DNA of 51,313 nucleotides from Tubiluchus corallicola (Eukaryota; Priapulida; Priapulimorpha; Priapulimorphida; Tubiluchidae), in assembly GCA_030141605.1 (NCBI GenBank), contig JAQGDQ010000261.1, positions 268,411 through 319,723 on the forward strand. Reading direction: 5' to 3'. Shown piece after piece: positions 45,761-51,313 of this stretch. Numbering within the stretch: position 1 is the stretch's first letter; each line of letters starts with the position of its first letter. Position numbers and translations under genes: made by a program. The notes under the pieces were generated by a model. The model searched no databases and had not been told where the DNA came from. It was given only the letters and a program-made list of their open reading frames with translations.

Positions 45761-45778
45761 TCTGTATAATTATACAGA
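45761..45778. repeat. Perfect 18-bp palindrome, copy 1
   Basis: TCTGTATAATTATACAGA equals its own reverse complement. A second copy is at 45981-45998; the two bracket the short left 56-bp array. Confidence 0.95.
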
Positions 45779-45980
45779 TATAAGGATAACCTCTATGCAC
45801 AGTTATGTACTACATAAGTACTTTAGAGGACCTATATAAGGATAACCTCTATGCACAGTTATGTACTACATAAGTACTTCAGAGGACCTATATATGGATA
45901 ACCTCTATACACAGTTATGTACTATATAAGTACTTTAGAGGACCTATGTAAGGACAACCTCTATGCACGTCTATGCACAG
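45779..45980 (+). repeat. 56-bp minisatellite, short left block (about 3.5 units)
   Basis: The units are built on ggataacctctatgcacag and tatgtactayataagtact. They are the reverse complement of the long block at 46607-49290. The last unit has the extra cacgtctatg also found in a subset of right-block units. Confidence 0.93.
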
Positions 45981-45998
45981 TCTGTATAATTATACAGA
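45981..45998. repeat. Perfect 18-bp palindrome, copy 2
   Basis: Second TCTGTATAATTATACAGA, at the junction of the 56-bp block and the 31-bp array. Confidence 0.95.
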
Positions 45999-46503
45999 TA
46001 CAACAGTGTTGCCTCACAAACGCACTGTACACAACAGTGTTGCCTCACAAACGCGCTGTATACAACAGTGTTGCCTCACAAATGCACTGTATACAACAGT
46101 GTTGCCTCACAAATGCACTGTACATAACAGTGTTGCCTCACAAATGCACTGTACATAACAGTGTTGCCTCACAAATGCACTGCACACAACAGTGTTGCCT
46201 CACAAACGCACTGTACACAATAGTGTTGCCCCACAAATGCGCTGTACACAGCAGTGTTGCCTCATAAATGCACTGTACACAACAGCGTTGCCTCACAAAC
46301 ACACTGTACATAACAGTGTTGCCTCACAAATGCGCTGTACACAACAGTGATGCCTCACAAACACACTGTACATAACAGTGTTGCCTCACAAACACACTGT
46401 ACATAACAGTGTTGCCTCACAAACACACTGTACATAACAGTGTTGCCTCACAAACACACTGTACATAACAGTGTTGCCTCACAAATGCGCTGTATACAAC
46501 AGT
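45999..46503 (+). repeat. 31-bp minisatellite, about 16 units
   Basis: The unit starts acaacagtgttgcctcacaa and ends tgcactgtac. Variants acataac/acacaac and aatgc/aacac are interspersed. It lies at the centre between the two arms and has no inverted partner. Confidence 0.95.
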
Positions 46504-46606
46504 GCTAGCAGAGGTTCATTAGCTGTGTAATTGCTTAAATGCATATGATATTACAGAATTGTAGGCAGGGGCTAGATCCCTGGGAAAAACATGTCTGGTG
46601 CATAAA
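46504..46606. other. Single-copy spacer at the centre of the inverted duplication
   Basis: About 100 bp of sequence found once in the window, between the 31-bp array and the long 56-bp array. Confidence 0.7.
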
Positions 46607-49290
46607 ATGTTAGGATCATCCATGTATAGGTCCTCTGAAGTACTTATATTGTACATAATTGTGCATAGAGGTTATGCTTATATAGTTCCTCTAAAGTACT
46701 TATATTGTACATAACTGTGCATAGAGGTTATCCATATATAGGTCCTCTAAAGTACTTATATAGTACATAACTGTGCATAGAGGTTATCCATATATAGTTC
46801 CTCTAAAGTACTTATATAATACATAATTGTGCATAGAGGTTAACCTTATATAGGTCCTCTAAAGTACTTATATAGTACATAACTGTGCATAGAGGTTATC
46901 CTTATATAGGTCCTCTAAAGTACTTATATAGTACATAACTGTGCATAGAGGTTATCCATATATAGTTCCTCTAAAGTACTTATATAGTACATAACTGTGT
47001 ATAGAGGTTATCCATATATAGGTCCTACAAAGTACTTATATAGTACTTAACTGTACATAGAGGTTATCCATATATAGGTCCTCTGAAGTACTTATGTAGT
47101 ACATAACTGTGCATAGACGTGCATAGAGGTTATCCTTACATAGGTCCTCTAAAGTACTTATATAGTACATAACTGTGCATAGAGGTTATCCATATATAGT
47201 TCCTCTAAAGTACTTATATAATACATAATTGTGCATAGAGGTTATCCATATATAGGTCCTCTGAAGTACTTGTATAGTACATAACTGTGCATAGAGGTTA
47301 TCCATATATAGTTCCTCTAAAGTACTTATATAGTACATAACTGTGCATAGAGGTTATCCATATATAGTTCCTCTGAAGTACTTATATGGTACATAACTGT
47401 GCATAGACGTGCATAGAGGTTATCCATATATAGGTCCCCTGAAGTACTTATATAGTACATAACTGTGCATAGACGTGCATAGAGGTTATCCATATATAGG
47501 TCCTCTGAAGTACTTATATAGTACATAACTGTGCATAGACGTGCATAGAGGTTATCCTTACATAGGTCCTCTAAAGTACTTATATAGTACGTAACTGTGC
47601 ATAGAGGTTATCCTTATATAGGTCCTCTAAAGTACTTATATAATACATAATTGTGCATAGAGGTTATCCATATATAGGTCCTCTGAAGTACTTATATAGT
47701 ACATAACTGTGCATAGAGGTTATCCATATATAGGTCCTCTGAAGTACTTATGTAGTACATAACTGTGCATAGACGTGCATAGAGGTTGTCCTTACATAGG
47801 TCCTCTAAAGTACTTATATAGTACATAACTGTGTATAGAGGTTATCCATATATAGGTCCTCTGAAGTACTTATGTAGTACATAACTGTGCATAGAGGTTA
47901 TCCTTATATAGGTCCTCTAAAGTACTTATATAGTACGTAACTGTGCATAGAGGTTATCCTTATATAGGTCCTCTAAAGTACTTATATAGTACATAACTGT
48001 GCATAGAGGTTGTCCTTATATAGGTCCTCTAAAGTACTTATGTAGTACTTAACTGTGCATAGAGGTTATCCTTATATAGGTCCTCTAAAATACTTATGTA
48101 GTACATAACTGTGCATAGAGGTTATCCTTATATAGGTCCTCTAAAGTACTTATATAGTACGTAACTGTGCATAGAGGTTATGCTTATATAGTTCCTCTAA
48201 AGTACTTATATAGTACGTAACTGTGCATAGAGGTTATGCTTATATATACGTCCTCTAAAGTACTTATATAGTACGTAACTGTGCATAGAGTTTATCCATA
48301 TATACGTCCTCTAAAGTACTTATACAGTACGTAACTGTGCATAGAGGTTATCCATATATAGTTCCTCTAAAGTACTTATATAATACATAATTGTGCATAG
48401 AGGTTATCCATATATAGGTCCTCTGAAGTACTTGTATAGTACATAACTGTGCATAGACGTGCATAGAGGTTGTCCTTACATAGGTCCTCTAAAGTACTTA
48501 TGTAGTACATAACTGTGTATAGAGGTTATCCATATATAGGTCCTCTGAAGTACTTATATAGTACATAACTGTGCATAGACGTGCATAGAGGTTGTCCTTA
48601 CATAGGTCCTCTAAAGTACTTATATAGTACATAACTGTGTATAGAGGTTATCCATATATAGGTCCTCTAAAGTACTTATATAGTACATAACTGTGCATAG
48701 AGGTTGTCCTTATATAGGTCCTCTAAAGTACTTATATAGTACATAACTGTGCATAGAGGTTGTCCTTATATAGGTCCTCTAAAGTACTTATATAGTACAT
48801 AACTGTGCATAGAGGTTGTCCTTATATAGGTCCTCTAAAGTACTTATATAGTACATAACTGTGCATAGAGGTTATGCTTATATAGGTCCTCTAAAGTACT
48901 TATATAGTACATAACTGTGCAGAGAGGTTATCCTTATATAGGTCCTCTGAAGTACTTATATAGTACGTAACTGTGCATAGAGGTTATGCTTATATAGGTC
49001 CTCTAAAGTACTTATATAGTACGTAACTGTGCATAGAGGTTATGCTTATATAGGTCCTCTAAAGTACTTATATAGTACATAACTGTGCATAGAGTTTATC
49101 CATATATAGGTCCTCTAAAGTACTTATATAGTACGTAACTGTGCATAGAGGTTATCCATATATAGTTCCTCTAAAGTACTTATATAATACATAATTGTGC
49201 ATAGAGGTTATCCATATATAGGTCCTCTGAAGTACTTGTATAGTACATAACTGTGCATAGACGTGCATAGAGAGGTTATCCTTTTATATC
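46607..49290 (-). repeat. 56-bp minisatellite, long right block (about 48 units)
   Basis: The unit is built on ataggtcctctaaagtactt followed by atatagtacataactgtgca and tagaggttatcc. Sub-variants include ggttgtcc, ggttatgc and an insertion gtgcatagac. The core agtacttatatagtac is nearly self-complementary. It is the inverted counterpart of 45779-45980, but over ten times longer. Confidence 0.96.
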
Positions 49291-49619
49291 TGTATAGAGC
49301 CCGCGCGTATACACCGTTTAAGTTGCGTATCGAGTTGTAATCGACGTTGAAGATTGAACTGTGTTCGTGTATTCAAGCCCACAACCGTATAGTGTGAAGT
49401 CATGAACTAACACAAACGACGAACTGCAGTCTTCATGAAGAATGGTTTTGATAAATTTATTATGCCTAGGACTTTCAGCAGAGATAATATCTTGTGTGCT
49501 AGTCCCGAATGTCAGCAAAGTTGTGTTTCTTTATGCTAAAACTTAGAATTTTTCGATATTACACTTTCCATTAATAATTTTACCACTCCAGTCATTTAAC
49601 TACCAGTTAAGTTATTGCA

Positions 49620-49814
49620 TAAGAAGCCTTTTCATAGTTTCGTTATGCGCACGCGCAGTTGCTATAGGTCAAAGGTTAAGTGTATCACAGCAACGCGTCT
49701 TAGCTACAACCGTCACGGGACATGTGAGGAAAGCCGTCTGGCGCATCAGTTCCGTAACTTCAGTTGTTCTACCTGGACTTTACGTAATTATGAATTAGTC
49801 TGTGTGTACAGTGA
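49620..49814 (-). mobile_element. Mirror copy of the half MITE
   Basis: Inverted-duplication partner of 45255-45449, with TGCGCACGCGCA at 49646-49657. Confidence 0.65.
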
Positions 49815-50093
49815 TTTAGTAGCACGAAACTAGTCAGTCATAATTTGTATTTTACGGTAACCTAAAGGGTCAAAAGTTGTGGAATTTGTGTGAATATTTT
49901 TTAAATATGTAAATTCGTTTATACTTAAAGGTCTGATTTTGTTAATCATTTTTGTGCACCGTATCATTTTCTTAACATCATGTGGAAAGTGTGAACCGAG
50001 TCTGCAAAGTTTATACACATCGAACTCGCTATGCAGGGACTATAAAGTCTTAATTCTCCTTCGCTTCATTTTCATTCTGCTTTTCTCTTTCAG

Positions 50094-50913
50094 GTACATA
50101 TCAAGGTCAGTGGCTTCGCGGCATGCGTCACGGATACGGCGTCCGCCAAAGCGTGCCGTACGGTCTTGCGTCCCACTACCGCCCCAAGACGGCAGCGGCT
50201 GTCAACTTGCGAGCGTCCATGTCATCGCTTCGTTCAGGTGAAACGGACGACTTGGGTCACGAACGTGATAAGAAACTAGACGAAGCCAGGGGCGGATTCG
50301 TGCTCAAAGCAAGAAGTGATGAACCCTCGGCCTTCGCTAGAAAAGCCTCCATCTTTCAGCAAAAGAAGGTCACCCTTAAGCGTTCCATAATGCAAGGACT
50401 ACGCATAAAGAAGCAGAGGAGTACGGGAGACATTAACAAGCGCAGTGGCGCCTCTAGCGTTTCAGGATCTATACGTAGCAACCACAGTGCAATTAGTGGC
50501 ATATCTACGGCTTCTTCGCAATCGGGTTTAACTAGTGCAACCGAATACATGGACAGTAACTTGAGTTTTGTAAGCCAGGATGATATTACTGAAACTAACG
50601 TTACCGAAACCTACACGGGCGAGTGGAAGAACGATAAGCGATCCGGATTCGGCATCTCGGAACGTTCCGACGGTTTGAAGTACGAAGGTGAATGGTACAA
50701 TAATAAAAAATACGGCTACGGTGTGACTACGTTCAAGGACGGTACGAAGGAGGAGGGGAAGTATAAAAACAATGTGCTTATAGCTTCAGGAAAGAAGAAC
50801 AAATTGTTTCTTCTAAGACAGAGTAAACTCCGGGAGAGGATAGACTCCGCTGTCCAAGCTGCGGTCAGGGGTTCTCAGGTCGCCAAGCAGAAGGCTGAGA
50901 TTGCTGTATCAAG
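50094..50913 (+). CDS. JPH: Second, inverted copy of the junctophilin MORN exon
   Basis: Plus-strand copy of 44156-44975 with the same acceptor (ctttctctttcag variant) and donor (GTAAAC), the same length and the same phases. The encoded protein is identical. The nucleotide differences I found (ACC to ACG, CTT to TTG, around 50246-50260) are silent. No other junctophilin exon follows within the remaining 400 bp, where the intron has the same MITE. It could be a real duplicated exon in antisense to the gene, the other haplotype, or an assembly fold-back. It should not be counted as a separate gene without long-read support. Confidence 0.85.
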
Positions 50914-50951
50914 GTAAACATGTTTTAGTTAACAAAAATTGCTGCCATGAA

Positions 50952-51313
50952 CAGGGATGAGAATGACAAATTGCAAAAAACTCTGAAACAGGCCGGGGGG
51001 TTGGGAGCCGCCTAGGCCCTCAATGGGGTTCAAGGGAAACCCCCTTGAAGCCAGCAACAAATTGCAATTTTGTGACCGTAGAGAACCTCTAAGTGGACTT
51101 AAAATATCAGTTACCTTGTTTCATGCATAATTTCAAATATCCAACTATCAAGGATACATGATACCTAATTGTCTCAAAAATGCCTAAGTACTGGCCGCTC
51201 CTATGCAAAAGTATATAAAAACTGTCTGCAATTGACTCAAACAACTCCGCACAATTGATTCTATATTTTTATACATAGAGATATACATGTGGTTACACTG
51301 ATGTACGTGATGT
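50952..51313 (-). mobile_element. Mirror copy of the hAT-type MITE, cut by the window end
   Basis: Starts CAGGGATGAGAATGAC at 50952 and is the inverted partner of 43756-44117. Confidence 0.88.

Larger units (their letters stand above)
43756..45769 (+). repeat. Left arm of a large inverted duplication
   Basis: Every landmark position x in this arm has its reverse-complement partner at 95069 - x: exon edges 44156/50913 and 44975/50094, and MITE end 44117/50952. So there is no net indel over about 2 kb. Only a handful of substitutions were seen. The outer limit is set by the window end, so the arm may start further left. Confidence 0.95.
49300..51313 (-). repeat. Right arm of the large inverted duplication
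   Basis: Reverse complement of 43756-45769, continuing to the end of the window. At the inner end the arms differ by small indels around 49310-49345 (gtatacgcgcgggctc replaces the left arm's 18-bp palindrome). Confidence 0.95.

Overview
This is animal nuclear DNA: AT-rich, with GT-AG introns, short coding exons, TIR and LTR transposons, a tRNA-derived SINE, many minisatellites and a degenerate CCCTAA tract. The genes and a Gmr1-like retrotransposon (a class first described in deuterostomes) suggest an invertebrate deuterostome. A tunicate is plausible, but the species cannot be read from the sequence.

Two host genes, both on the minus strand, were found by joining short exons. (1) At 10.66-12.88 kb lie the first three coding exons of a NEDD4-family HECT E3 ligase of ITCH/WWP type: a C2 domain, start codon at 12859. 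Its WW and HECT exons were not found and may lie left of position 1. (2) Junctophilin, 22.95-44.98 kb: an exon with MORN motifs and the joining region (44156-44975), a helical exon (36616-36734), a long divergent exon (24006-25369) and a terminal exon with the transmembrane anchor (22948-23034). The reading frame is continuous across all four. The first exon(s), with the start codon and N-terminal MORN repeats, were not found.

The rest is mostly repeats. 1-7.3 kb: a 20-bp array, a 3.2-kb TIR element (775-4003), 147-bp and 33-bp arrays and a hAT-type MITE. 7.34-10.57 kb: about 41 units of a 79-bp satellite in E3-ligase intron 3, apparently grown from the end of a MITE. 12.2-22.4 kb: SINE, MITEs and microsatellites. 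25.8-36.6 kb: junctophilin's largest intron, with a GA-rich minisatellite and about 85 units of a 44-bp minisatellite that starts exactly at the exon's 5' splice site and carries a splice-donor copy in nearly every unit. A nearly complete Gmr1-like LTR retrotransposon (27576-33607), with integrase ahead of reverse transcriptase, sits inside that array. 37.9-42.7 kb: two further arrays in the next intron. 43.1-44.1 kb: two MITEs.

From 43756 to the right edge the window is an inverted duplication. The left arm (43756 to about 45769) is repeated, nearly identical and without indels, on the opposite strand at about 49300-51313, including the junctophilin MORN exon. The centre holds 31-bp and 56-bp arrays. 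This is either a real palindrome that interrupts the gene or a fold-back/haplotype assembly error.

Most worth following up: the donor-carrying minisatellite anchored on the junctophilin splice site, the palindrome with a second antisense MORN exon, and the satellite grown from a transposon end.
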